Of a DNA stretch of 64,000 nucleotides, positions 14,293 through 23,198 are shown piece after piece; the first letter of the stretch is position 1, and every line of letters begins with the position of its first letter. The translations under genes and the position numbers were made by a program. Location: the NCBI RefSeq assembly GCF_022174665.1, contig NZ_CP076562.1, positions 312,001-376,000 of the forward strand, given 5' to 3'. This stretch comes from Eubacterium sp. MSJ-33 (lineage in GTDB: Bacteria; Bacillota; Clostridia; Lachnospirales; Lachnospiraceae). Under the pieces are notes generated by a model. The model was not told the DNA's origin and did not search any database. It saw only the letters and a list, made by a program, of their open reading frames with translations.

Positions 14293-17199
14293 ATGTTTAT
14301 TTCATTTTTGAAAGATATAATTCACAAATTACAAGTAAATAAAACATGGAAACGCTGGGCTGCATATGGTATCGTAATATTTCTTATCATGCAGAATTAT
14401 TTCATTCCATTTGCATCGCAGGAGAGTACCTGTGAGATTGATACAGGAACGATTGGGGATGCAACGCATATAGATGCGGATTTTGAAGATGAAAAAGCGG
14501 ATGTCACGGTGGAGGTGCTGGAAGATGCTGTACAACTATATAGTTCGGCATTAGATTACTATCGAATTACACCGGATACGAAGAATCCATTTGTTGCGTA
14601 CGCAATGACGATTCCAAGAGGAAGCGGAAAGAAACAGGACAATCTGTGTGCGACATATGTATCAAAGGCGTTGTATGGGTATTATGGTCAAAAGGCTGCT
14701 GTGTCGGGAATGACGCGCGTGATTCAAATATCAAATCAACTCGAGGCAACAGAAAACTGGGAATGTGTATATAAAGATGTAAATTGTTTCACATCAGCCA
14801 GTACAGATGAACAATTTGATAGATTGTTTGACAGTCTGACAAATAGCGGTGATGTGGTGTGCTTCGTAAATAAAAGCTTTTCGGATCAGGTGCATTGTGC
14901 AATCGCAGGTGGTGGATCCGCGCTTGTTGGACATCTTACAAGCTCAGGCTGGGATTCGGTTCGGGCATCATATTATCTGGCAAATGCGGTAGACAAGAGG
15001 AAGATATGTACCGGAATGATGGTTTTCAGGTACAAGGAAGTAAAACCACCGGGAACAGTTCAAGTATGCAAGAATTATGATGAATCATTGTATCGGACAG
15101 ATCCGGTGTTGTATGACATCAGTGGGGCAAATTATGGAGTATATACCAGTGTTTCGGATGCGAAGGCAATGAAAAACGCGGTGGGATATTGTTATATTGA
15201 GCCGGGAGAGCCGGGACAGGCTGCAGCGGATAATATATCTACAGTAGCTTACACAGAATTGAATGCTAGTGGAACACCTGTGGAATTGCCGGAAGGAACT
15301 TATTACATACGGGAGGTTACGCCACCGGTAAAGGGTGGATGGCTCCTGGACTTAAATATATATGAGACCAGGGTTGTGGCAGGGCAGCATACGCTTCTCG
15401 GTCAGCCAAGAAATCAGAATGCAACAGCAATTCATCCTGAAGGCTTTGGATACGAAGATAACAGGATTGTCGGACCGGAAATGCCATATCTTGGATATAT
15501 TTCTCTATCAAAACAGGTGTTTGATTCGTATAAAGATATGCTATCAGGTAACGAAAATTATACCTATGCAGATATTGAATATACGGTGTACCGTGTGTCC
15601 GGAAATCAGCAGACAGATATCGGGGATGTATATGGCGTTTTTAGTATAGATAAACAGGGACAGGGGATTGTTACATCCTGCAGATATGATTCTTTGTGCT
15701 TAGGAAAGTCAAGGATGGGACTGCCGCTTGGGTGGTATATGATTCAGGAGACAAAAACGAATGATTGTATGGAATTAAACAAAGAACCAAAGTGGGTTGA
15801 GATTACAAACACAGATCAGAATGTGACACATGTGGTGATGGAGGATCTGCCGGTAGTTGCAAGAACAGGCCTGCTGCTTCGTAAATGCGGAGAAGATGGA
15901 TTACCTGTAGCACATGCATTGTACCAGGTTCAATATTATACTGCACGTATGGATCAGAATCCTTCGGAATTTGGAATACAGGCATCTAAGACATGGATGT
16001 TTCAAACGGATGAGCAGGGAGAAATTCATCTTTCACAGGAAGAACCATGGTTTGTAGAAGGTGATTCATTGTTTAAGGATAAAGATGGATCTTTCATATT
16101 GCCTGCGGGAACAATCACCGTTCAGGAGATTCAGGCACCAGACGGATATGTGGTGGATCCAACTGTATATGTGAGAAAAATTTTACATGGAAGTGATGGA
16201 AGGCAGCTTGCTATCGAACAGGAAATTACGGTAGTAGAGGAAGGTGTTCGTGGAGATATAAAATTTCGGAAGGTGAATGAAGATGGAATGCCTCTTGCAA
16301 ATATAAAGTTCTCAATTACAGATGTATATGGAGAATCGCATATTGTCTGGACGGATGAGAAAGGTTATTTTTCGTCGGAAGCTTCCTATATCTCACATGA
16401 AAAGGATACAAACAGCGGACAGACGGAAAGCGGTATCTGGTTTGGAAGTCTTGATGTGGATGATACAAAGGGCGCGCTGCCATATGGGAAATATACGATT
16501 GAAGAGTTACGATGTGAAGCAAATAAAGATAAATATCGTACTATGGAACCACAAACATTTGAGATTACAGAGCATGGAACAGTGATTGATCTCGGCGATT
16601 TTGTTGATATGTTTTTCCCGGAAATTCGGACAAAAGCATACTGTGAAGAATCGCAATTCGATTTGGAATCTTTCCGGACGGAGAATCAGATATTCTGTAT
16701 AGATACGGTTGAGATGGAGAACTTGGATGTGGGACATACGTATACGATTTCCGGGCAGCCGTATCGTAAAGATACAGGTGAAATGTTGGATCAGGAACTA
16801 TGGAGTTGTTCGGAAGAAAGCTTTCAGGCAACGGCTACGGACGGCTGTGTGGATGTGACGTATACTTTGAAAATGACAGAAGAATTGTATGACACGGAAA
16901 TTGTATTCTTCGAAACTATGACGGATGAAGCATATCCTGGTGAAGTTGTTGCCAGACATGAAGACCTTGCGGATATGGCACAGACAATCTATATTCCGCC
17001 GAAACCGGAGATGCCGCCAGAGCCAGAAGAGGAAGAGCAACCGGTGAAAACATTATCTGCAGTCAGACCGCATGATGTTCAACCGGAAGTAAAGACCGGA
17101 GATGATGCACATTTATTTTTGATATTGCTGATTGCTTCTACAAGCCTGGTTGCTGTTGTTATGATGCTGACAATAAAAAGGCGGAAAAAGAAAAAGTAA
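14293..17199 (+). CDS. Cell-surface protein: NlpC/P60- or CHAP-like domain plus SpaA/VaFE repeats and C-terminal anchor
   Basis: A 968-residue secreted, wall- or membrane-anchored protein. A signal-type hydrophobic segment spans about residues 22-40. Residues 95-250 look like a papain-fold amidase (CHAP or NlpC/P60 type), with C119 in NLCATYVSKAL and H201 in QVHCAIAG as likely catalytic pair. From 250 on, at least four prealbumin-like SpaA/Cna-B units follow, with YYIREVTPP, VQEIQAPDGYVVDP and YTIEELR at strand ends, then a VaFE-type repeat (about 785-925). The end has PEVKTGDD, a hydrophobic helix and a KRRKKKK tail, a degenerate sortase-type signal. No sortase gene is in the window. The start has GGAGG seven bases upstream. 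Confidence 0.82.
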   Translation: MFISFLKDIIHKLQVNKTWKRWAAYGIVIFLIMQNYFIPFASQESTCEIDTGTIGDATHIDADFEDEKADVTVEVLEDAVQLYSSALDYYRITPDTKNPFVAYAMTIPRGSGKKQDNLCATYVSKALYGYYGQKAAVSGMTRVIQISNQLEATENWECVYKDVNCFTSASTDEQFDRLFDSLTNSGDVVCFVNKSFSDQVHCAIAGGGSALVGHLTSSGWDSVRASYYLANAVDKRKICTGMMVFRYKEVKPPGTVQVCKNYDESLYRTDPVLYDISGANYGVYTSVSDAKAMKNAVGYCYIEPGEPGQAAADNISTVAYTELNASGTPVELPEGTYYIREVTPPVKGGWLLDLNIYETRVVAGQHTLLGQPRNQNATAIHPEGFGYEDNRIVGPEMPYLGYISLSKQVFDSYKDMLSGNENYTYADIEYTVYRVSGNQQTDIGDVYGVFSIDKQGQGIVTSCRYDSLCLGKSRMGLPLGWYMIQETKTNDCMELNKEPKWVEITNTDQNVTHVVMEDLPVVARTGLLLRKCGEDGLPVAHALYQVQYYTARMDQNPSEFGIQASKTWMFQTDEQGEIHLSQEEPWFVEGDSLFKDKDGSFILPAGTITVQEIQAPDGYVVDPTVYVRKILHGSDGRQLAIEQEITVVEEGVRGDIKFRKVNEDGMPLANIKFSITDVYGESHIVWTDEKGYFSSEASYISHEKDTNSGQTESGIWFGSLDVDDTKGALPYGKYTIEELRCEANKDKYRTMEPQTFEITEHGTVIDLGDFVDMFFPEIRTKAYCEESQFDLESFRTENQIFCIDTVEMENLDVGHTYTISGQPYRKDTGEMLDQELWSCSEESFQATATDGCVDVTYTLKMTEELYDTEIVFFETMTDEAYPGEVVARHEDLADMAQTIYIPPKPEMPPEPEEEEQPVKTLSAVRPHDVQPEVKTGDDAHLFLILLIASTSLVAVVMMLTIKRRKKKK

Positions 17200-17205
17200 G
17201 AAAAG

Positions 17206-17240
17206 AAAAGCATCCCCATCTGACGATGGGGATGCTTTTT
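17206..17240. terminator. Bidirectional terminator between the surface protein and the GGDEF/EAL gene
   Basis: AAAAGCATCCCCATC pairs with GATGGGGATGCTTTT around TGAC. A runs on one side and T runs on the other serve both converging genes; the - strand gene's stop codon touches it. Confidence 0.92.
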
Positions 17241-19668
17241 AACGTTGTAGTGTTTTGTGTTTGCTTAAAAGCTCAATGAAATCTGTCGAGGTTAAAGGCT
17301 TAGAGAATAAATATCCCTGTAATGTGTCACAGAACTGAGCTTGCAGAATCTGTAATTGGGCATTGTCCTCAACACCCTCCGCAACTACAGAGATATTCAT
17401 CTTATGGGCCAGATCAATAATCGAGTCAGCAATGCAACGGTCTTTTTCGTTGCAACAGATACCATCGATGAACGATTTATCAATCTTCAGTGTATCAATT
17501 GGAATCTGGGTCAGGTAATTGAAAGAAGAGTAGCCGGTACCAAAGTCATCTAAAGCGATGGAACAGCCAAGCTCCTTCATTTGATTAATCAGCATCAGGT
17601 TGTGCTCAAACGAATTCATCAATACACTTTCCGTGATCTCGATTTCCAGATATTTTAAGTCCATTCCTGTTTTTTGTGGGATGTTCTTTATAATATCTAT
17701 CAGGTGATTATCCTTCAACTGAGTGGTTGAGACGTTTACAGAGACACGCAATGGACCAAAGCCGCTCTTGATCAGTACCTGATTGAAATTGCAGGCTTCA
17801 ATCAGTGCCCATTCTCCAAGGCTGTTGATAATTCCTGTTTCTTCTGCGATTGGTATAAATTCTGATGGAGAGATAAATCCAACCAATTCGGATTCAATAC
17901 GCATCAACGCCTCGTAGCCGGTTACCTGACCGCTTTCGACATTAACTTGAGGCTGATATTGTAAGTATATTTCATTTTTATCAATGACGTGAGCCAGAAT
18001 TTCAGCCAGATCATTTTTTCGGTTGACATCGTCTTCCATATAACTGTCGAAGAAACGATAATTGTTTTTACCGGAATTTTTCGCATTGTACATGGCAATA
18101 TCGGCATTTTTGATCAGCTCGCTTACAGTCAGTCCGTTATTTGGGAAGACGGCGATACCGACACTCATGGAAACCATTGCTGTTTCGTCATTCAAAACAA
18201 ATGGATGATGTACAATATTGACAAGCTGGCTGGCAAAATTTTCGAGGTCATCAATCGTATCAAATCGGTTCTTCAGAATCAGGAACTCATCGCCACCGTT
18301 TCGTGCCAGAATATCATCCGAAGCGATACAGGAAAGCATACGGTCGGATACGTCCTTTAACAGAAGATCGCCGTAGTCATGTCCGAGTGTATCGTTGATA
18401 TTCTTGAAGTTATCCAGATCAATGAAGAAGATTGCGTGTTTGCTTGCTCCGACACTTGCGTCGTGGAAAATCTCATAGGCATATTTCATAAAGGCAACAC
18501 GGTTATATAATCCGGTTAAGCCATCGTGGTAGGCAAGCTGTTCAATATGTGCGTAGTTCTTTTTTAATTCCTGCTCGCTGACTTCCAAAGCTGCCTTGGA
18601 AGCGGAGAGTTCTTTGTAGTTGTTGGAGATGATATCCATCATGTTGTTAAACATGCGGGAGAGATCACCAAATTCATCTTCCGAGTCAACATCACATTTG
18701 ACATCCAGATTACCGGAAGCAGCATCTGTCATATTGTCACGCAAGATGTAAATCGGCTCGGTATATTTTGCTGACAGAATACGGCTCACCCAGATTGCAA
18801 TCATCAAAATAATAATGAGCGTGATGAGCATCGTAATCGGCAGTGTAGCCAATATCTGCTGATACTGTGTTCCCTGCTCTTTGATCAGATATAACCAATT
18901 AGAGTCGGATAATTTACAAAAGCCATAAATATTTTTGAAGGAGGATGCTTTTAGATGTCCATAATCCTCTGTACTATCAGCGCTGTTCAGACAGTTAAAT
19001 GCCTGTGCTTCCAACTCTCTTTGCCCGGTCAGACCAGTGGAGGAGAAGAGGTAGCCACCATCATTTGTCAGGATGAATGCAGAGCCGTCTTCCGGGATAA
19101 AGGAACCAAAATACTTGGAATTGATATTGGCACGGATCAGGCCAACAATCTGATCCTTGATAATAATCGGTGAGACAACATCGATGCTTTCAATCTCGTC
19201 GAGAGGAGAACACTGCAGAATCTCGGTTTCCTTGATTTCTTCGACCGGAGTTGTCATATGCTCCTGCCAGTCGGAAGTGTTGGAACTATCAGAGCTTGTT
19301 ATGTAATAGCCGTTGACATCGTAGAGATAATAGTTGACATTGTGTCCGGTATAATCAGACGCTGTTGTGAACAGTTCTGAGACATTGGTAAAATAAGGAG
19401 AATCATTCCCAAGTGTGACACCATTGTAATTTTCTAACACAAGATTCTGGATGTTTGTACCATTGGCGAGCCCTTCAACTTCAGCAATTTGTGAATTTAA
19501 CTGGGCTTGAAACCCCATACCGTAATTTTTGGCAAGTTCAACTGTGGACTGCGTTGCGAGATCCATATATTTTTTGTAGGATAAATTATATGTAAAGATT
19601 GTCAGAAATATCAGTGGCAGAGATGCCATTAAAACAAGCGACAATCGCAATGATTTTTGTATAGACAT
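17239..19668 (-). CDS. Membrane diguanylate cyclase/phosphodiesterase (dCACHE-HAMP-GGDEF-EAL)
   Basis: An 809-residue c-di-GMP enzyme. Order: membrane helix (about 7-27), extracellular sensor of dCACHE type (about 30-270), second helix (about 275-296), HAMP linker, GGDEF domain with intact GGDEF at 458-462, EAL domain with EAL at 586-588. The EAL metal and catalytic motifs are complete (EITES, LDDFGTGYSS, KIDKSFID, VVAEGVED), so both activities look possible. The inhibitory RxxD site before GGDEF reads ASDD, so the arginine is missing. I chose the ATG at 19668, with GGGGA eight bases upstream. It is divergent from the CheX-like/CheY pair. Confidence 0.92.
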   Translation of the reverse strand: MSIQKSLRLSLVLMASLPLIFLTIFTYNLSYKKYMDLATQSTVELAKNYGMGFQAQLNSQIAEVEGLANGTNIQNLVLENYNGVTLGNDSPYFTNVSELFTTASDYTGHNVNYYLYDVNGYYITSSDSSNTSDWQEHMTTPVEEIKETEILQCSPLDEIESIDVVSPIIIKDQIVGLIRANINSKYFGSFIPEDGSAFILTNDGGYLFSSTGLTGQRELEAQAFNCLNSADSTEDYGHLKASSFKNIYGFCKLSDSNWLYLIKEQGTQYQQILATLPITMLITLIIILMIAIWVSRILSAKYTEPIYILRDNMTDAASGNLDVKCDVDSEDEFGDLSRMFNNMMDIISNNYKELSASKAALEVSEQELKKNYAHIEQLAYHDGLTGLYNRVAFMKYAYEIFHDASVGASKHAIFFIDLDNFKNINDTLGHDYGDLLLKDVSDRMLSCIASDDILARNGGDEFLILKNRFDTIDDLENFASQLVNIVHHPFVLNDETAMVSMSVGIAVFPNNGLTVSELIKNADIAMYNAKNSGKNNYRFFDSYMEDDVNRKNDLAEILAHVIDKNEIYLQYQPQVNVESGQVTGYEALMRIESELVGFISPSEFIPIAEETGIINSLGEWALIEACNFNQVLIKSGFGPLRVSVNVSTTQLKDNHLIDIIKNIPQKTGMDLKYLEIEITESVLMNSFEHNLMLINQMKELGCSIALDDFGTGYSSFNYLTQIPIDTLKIDKSFIDGICCNEKDRCIADSIIDLAHKMNISVVAEGVEDNAQLQILQAQFCDTLQGYLFSKPLTSTDFIELLSKHKTLQR

Positions 19669-19796
19669 AAGTATATTCCCCGTTTTCGCAAAGTAATAAA
19701 AATATCTATCATAAAGACAATAGACTATATATATTATATAGGATAAAAATGGATTATTCAATGAGAAATGCTGTATTTTTTGCATTTGCGGGATGG

Positions 19797-19825
19797 TTGC
19801 TTTTTGATGAAATATTGTGTATAAT
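19797..19825 (+). promoter_or_regulatory. Sigma-70 promoter for the CheX-like/CheY pair
   Basis: TTGCTT and TATAAT with a 17-base spacer, about 60 bases before the CheX-like start, in the divergent intergenic region. Confidence 0.6.
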
Positions 19826-19882
19826 AACAAGAAAATTATGACTTTTTGACAGAAGAGAAGAGTTACATGAAGGAGGGGCGTT

Positions 19883-20773
19883 ATGTTTGGAGTTTATTTT
19901 GGAAAATATCTCGAAGATGTCGGTGTATTGACGCATGAGCAGTATACGGAAATCGTAGAGGCAAGTCGTACAGCACGTGTGAAGATGGGACTGCTTGCAG
20001 TGAGCGAAGGACTTATGACGAAGGAACAGGCAGATGAGGTCAATCAATTACAAGCGATGAAGGATGCCAGATTCGGAGATATTGCAGTGGAGAAGGGGTA
20101 TCTGACAGAAGATCAGGTAGGAAAGCTTCTGAAAAAGCAGGGTGATTCGTATCTGTTATTTGTGCAGGCGCTTGTAGAGCGGAAGCTTCTTACATTGGAA
20201 GATATTCAGAAGTATCTGAATCATTATAAAAAGTCAGAGCGGTATACGGCACTTGAGATTGATGCATTAAAGAGCTCAGATATTGATAAGATCATCCAGA
20301 TCTTTTTAAAGGACAATCAGGTTCCGGCTGTGGTGAAAGATTATCTTGCATTGCTTGCCAGAAATATGGTTCGTTTTGTGGATAACAAGATTCGTTTCGA
20401 GCGGATTGAACGCATTCATACATATACATGCAAATACATTGCAAGCCAGTGCTTTACCGGTGATTACAATTTGTTTATTGGCATCTGTAATGTCGGAACA
20501 AAGCCGATTGCAACGGAGTTTGCGAAGGAAGAGTTCGAAGCGATTGATGAGGACAGTCTTGATGCGGTCTGTGAGTTTATCAATGTATGTAACGGATTGT
20601 TCGCTTCAAAGGAGTCTCTTGAAGGTGTGCACATTGATATGCTTCCGCCGGAGATGTATACAGATATTACAACGATTAGTTCAGATGGCATGATGTTCCT
20701 GCTTCCTTGCTATGTACGTGGTGAGCGTGCAGATGTTGTAATTTGCATGGAAACAAAGTGGAATGTCAGCTAA
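19883..20773 (+). CDS. CheX-like CheY-phosphatase with N-terminal MshEN-like tandem repeats
   Basis: A 296-residue cytoplasmic protein. The C-terminal part (about 150-296) is CheC/CheX-like: the phosphatase signature D227-xxx-E231-xx-N234 (DAVCEFINV) is followed by prolines 21 and 22 residues later. The N-terminal part consists of four units starting at residues 5, 34, 63 and 92, an exact 29-residue period made of a 24-residue motif and 5-residue spacer. Conserved positions include G at motif position 3 (G7, G36, G65), G at 10 (G14, G43, G72), T at 13 (T17, T46, T75, T104) and terminal Q (Q57, Q86). This matches the MshEN c-di-GMP-binding layout. It precedes a CheY receiver by 59 bases. Nucleotide binding is inference. 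Confidence 0.8.
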   Translation: MFGVYFGKYLEDVGVLTHEQYTEIVEASRTARVKMGLLAVSEGLMTKEQADEVNQLQAMKDARFGDIAVEKGYLTEDQVGKLLKKQGDSYLLFVQALVERKLLTLEDIQKYLNHYKKSERYTALEIDALKSSDIDKIIQIFLKDNQVPAVVKDYLALLARNMVRFVDNKIRFERIERIHTYTCKYIASQCFTGDYNLFIGICNVGTKPIATEFAKEEFEAIDEDSLDAVCEFINVCNGLFASKESLEGVHIDMLPPEMYTDITTISSDGMMFLLPCYVRGERADVVICMETKWNVS

Positions 20774-20832
20774 TAAAGCTGATATTAGGAAAGAATCAGA
20801 TAAATTGAGATAAATAAGGAGAATGATTGATC

Positions 20833-21195
20833 ATGGCAAATATATTGATTGTAGATGATTCCAGAACATCTCGTAAAATTTTAAGAGGACTTTTGGAAGC
20901 AAACGGATATGTAGTTGTTGGTGAGGCGAAAAATGGACAGGAAGGTTATGATATGTACGCACAGTACAAGCCGGATCTTGTCACTATGGATATTACAATG
21001 CCGGTGATGTCAGGCGTTGACAGCCTGAAGAAAATCAAGGCAGATTTCCCGGATGCAAAGGTTGTTATGGTATCTGCAGCCGGACAGCAGCACAATATGC
21101 TGGAGGCAGTACAGAGTGGCGCTTCAGAGTTTATTGCAAAACCTTTTGATGCGGACACAATTCAGAATGTGCTTCAGAATGTACTTGGTAACTGA
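20833..21195 (+). CDS. CheY-like single-domain response regulator
   Basis: A 120-residue receiver domain without output domain. The acidic pair is in ILIVDDS, the phosphoacceptor aspartate in LVTMDITMPVM, the switch Ser in VMVSAAG and the conserved lysine in IAKPFD. I chose the ATG at 20833 (AAGGAGA about 11 bases upstream) over a TTG at 20827. It follows a CheX-like phosphatase, so the two probably form a phosphorylation switch; no histidine kinase or flagellar genes are in the window, so the phosphate source is elsewhere. Confidence 0.92.
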   Translation: MANILIVDDSRTSRKILRGLLEANGYVVVGEAKNGQEGYDMYAQYKPDLVTMDITMPVMSGVDSLKKIKADFPDAKVVMVSAAGQQHNMLEAVQSGASEFIAKPFDADTIQNVLQNVLGN

Positions 21196-21217
21196 GAAAC
21201 ATAAGTAAGATGCAGCA

Positions 21218-21256
21218 AAATGGTCGTATATACAGGATTCGTATATATGACCATTT
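21218..21256 (+). terminator. Long hairpin after the CheY gene
   Basis: AAATGGTCGTATATAC pairs with GTATATATGACCATTT (15 of 16 plus one G-T) around AGGATTC. The T run after it is interrupted, so termination may be partial or the hairpin may act otherwise. Confidence 0.55.
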
Positions 21257-21290
21257 GTATTGTTTGAATAAAGTCAGTGGAGTCGTTATA

Positions 21291-22232
21291 ATGATAGAGA
21301 CAGTTGTATCCGTAGATTTAATGGTGGAAGAAGAACTGAAGGTAAAGAAAAATCATCTGACACCGGATTTTCCTACGGGAGAAGAAAAGAGAATCTGTAT
21401 TGTATCCGGATTGTACGGAGATGAACTGCAGGGACAGTATATCTGTTATGAGGTCATTCGCCGGATCAAGCTGGAGTATGAAAATCTGACCGGAATCGTG
21501 GATGTGTATCCGGCATTAAATCCGATGGGACTGGATTCTAAGACAAGAGAGATTCCGGGTTCCGGCATTGACATGAATTCCATATTTCCGGGTTCAAAGT
21601 TAGGAGCATTGGGAGAATATACCGCATCCTGCATTTTTGAAGATATCAAGGGAGCGGATGTTTGTATTGATCTGCATGCGAGTAACTTGTATGTACATGA
21701 GGTACCACAGGTGCGTATGAATGATGACCGGGTTGATGAGCTGATGCCGATTGCCAAATGTCTGAATGTCGATATGATCTGGATTCATCCGAGCAATTCA
21801 GTATTAAATGGAAGCCTTGCGTATTCCTTAAATGAGGTTGGCGTACGTTCGGTTGTGATTGAGTCCGGGGTAGCATACCGGATCAATCAGCAGTATTGCA
21901 ATGAAATCGTGGATGGACTTTTTGCGCTGATGAAGGAGATGGGAATCTGGAAGGGGGCAACTGTGACACCAAAGAAGGTTCCGATCACAAACGATAAAGA
22001 TATCCGATATATCAATGCAGAGAGTAGTGGTATTTTTATTCCGGGAGTACAGTTATTTGCACAGGTGAAAAAAGGGGATGAACTTGGAACAGTTGTCAAT
22101 GTGATTACCGGATCGGTGGAAGAGGTCGTGTATGCCACGGGAGACGGCATGATCTGTTCCATGCGCGATTATCCGGTTATTGAGGAAGGCTCCCTGCTTG
22201 CGAGAATCGTGGGAGGAAACGCCTATGAATAA
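21291..22232 (+). CDS. Succinylglutamate desuccinylase/aspartoacylase-like protein, first paralogue
   Basis: A 313-residue protein of the M14 AstE/AspA-like family, zinc-dependent amide hydrolases. The core signature GxHGxE appears as GLYGDE, so the first zinc histidine is a tyrosine; the glutamate remains, and the third ligand H is kept in CIDLHAS. The substrate motif DxNRxFPG reads DMNSIFPG, with R replaced by S. The C-terminal beta domain (from about residue 235) is complete. The ATG at 21291 has GTGGAG eight bases upstream. It overlaps a paralogue by eight bases. Catalytic activity is doubtful. Confidence 0.8.
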   Translation: MIETVVSVDLMVEEELKVKKNHLTPDFPTGEEKRICIVSGLYGDELQGQYICYEVIRRIKLEYENLTGIVDVYPALNPMGLDSKTREIPGSGIDMNSIFPGSKLGALGEYTASCIFEDIKGADVCIDLHASNLYVHEVPQVRMNDDRVDELMPIAKCLNVDMIWIHPSNSVLNGSLAYSLNEVGVRSVVIESGVAYRINQQYCNEIVDGLFALMKEMGIWKGATVTPKKVPITNDKDIRYINAESSGIFIPGVQLFAQVKKGDELGTVVNVITGSVEEVVYATGDGMICSMRDYPVIEEGSLLARIVGGNAYE

Positions 22233-23160
22233 AGAGATTATCTTTTCCATGAACACAGCGTTTCGTGGAGAGTTCAACATTCATGGATATTCATATGGAC
22301 GCGGCGACAAAGCGGCATGTATTGTCGGTTCTATGCGTGGAAATGAATACCAGCAGTTATATATGTGCTCGCTTTTGGCACAGAGACTGGCAGAGATTGA
22401 GGCACAGGGGGATGTGGTAGCCGGAAAGGAAATCCTGCTGATTCCGACACTCAATTACAGTTCGATGAACGCGGAAAAGAAAAAGTGGATTTCTGATGAT
22501 TCGGATATCAACCGTTCATTTCCGGGTAATATCGAGGGAACTGCGACAAGCCGTATCGCGGCGACTCTGATGGATCGCGTCAAGGATTATACATACGGCA
22601 TACAGTTTGCTAGCTTTTACCTGCAGGGAATCTCAATTCCGCATGTGCGGATGATGGAGACAGGGACAGAGAGTACAAGTCTTGCAAATCTGTTCGGCAT
22701 GCCATATGTACTTACCGGGGATACGCGTTCATTTGATACAGCGACACTCAATTACAACTGGCAGAAGATGGGAACGCAGGCATTTTCGGTTTATTCTGCC
22801 ACAACCGATACGCTGGATGGCGAGAGCGCGAAGATGGCAGTGAGTGCAGTGCTCCGTTTTTTGACACGAATGGGAATCATCCGCTATGAGAGTCATGGTG
22901 GATATATTTCAACAACATTAAAAGAAAAGGATCTCGTGTCGGTGCGAGCCGATGAGGCGGGATTTTTCCGTTGTATCGTTGGAGTAAACCAGGAGGTAAA
23001 ACGTGGGCAGGTGCTTGCGGAAATTATTAACCCAATGGATGGTAATATTAAGGCTGAAATTTTGGCACCGACAGATGGAATTGTATTTTTTGTACAAAAT
23101 TCCCCACTCGTGTTCCAAAATGTGGTAATATACAAAATTGTAAGACGTATGCACCAGTAA
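22225..23160 (+). CDS. Succinylglutamate desuccinylase/aspartoacylase-like protein, second paralogue
   Basis: A 311-residue paralogue of the preceding gene. GxHGxE reads SMRGNE, again without the first histidine, and the DLHAS site reads IQFASF, so two of three zinc ligands are missing. In contrast to its partner it keeps the substrate motif as DINRSFPG. The C-terminal domain with ADEAGFFRCIVGVNQ is complete. The ATG at 22225 overlaps the end of the first paralogue and has GGGAGG upstream. Probably a non-catalytic or composite-site partner; the substrate is unknown. Confidence 0.78.
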   Translation: MNKEIIFSMNTAFRGEFNIHGYSYGRGDKAACIVGSMRGNEYQQLYMCSLLAQRLAEIEAQGDVVAGKEILLIPTLNYSSMNAEKKKWISDDSDINRSFPGNIEGTATSRIAATLMDRVKDYTYGIQFASFYLQGISIPHVRMMETGTESTSLANLFGMPYVLTGDTRSFDTATLNYNWQKMGTQAFSVYSATTDTLDGESAKMAVSAVLRFLTRMGIIRYESHGGYISTTLKEKDLVSVRADEAGFFRCIVGVNQEVKRGQVLAEIINPMDGNIKAEILAPTDGIVFFVQNSPLVFQNVVIYKIVRRMHQ

Positions 23161-23198
23161 CGTGCAGAAAGTAAATTACAAAATTCAGGAGGAAAGTC

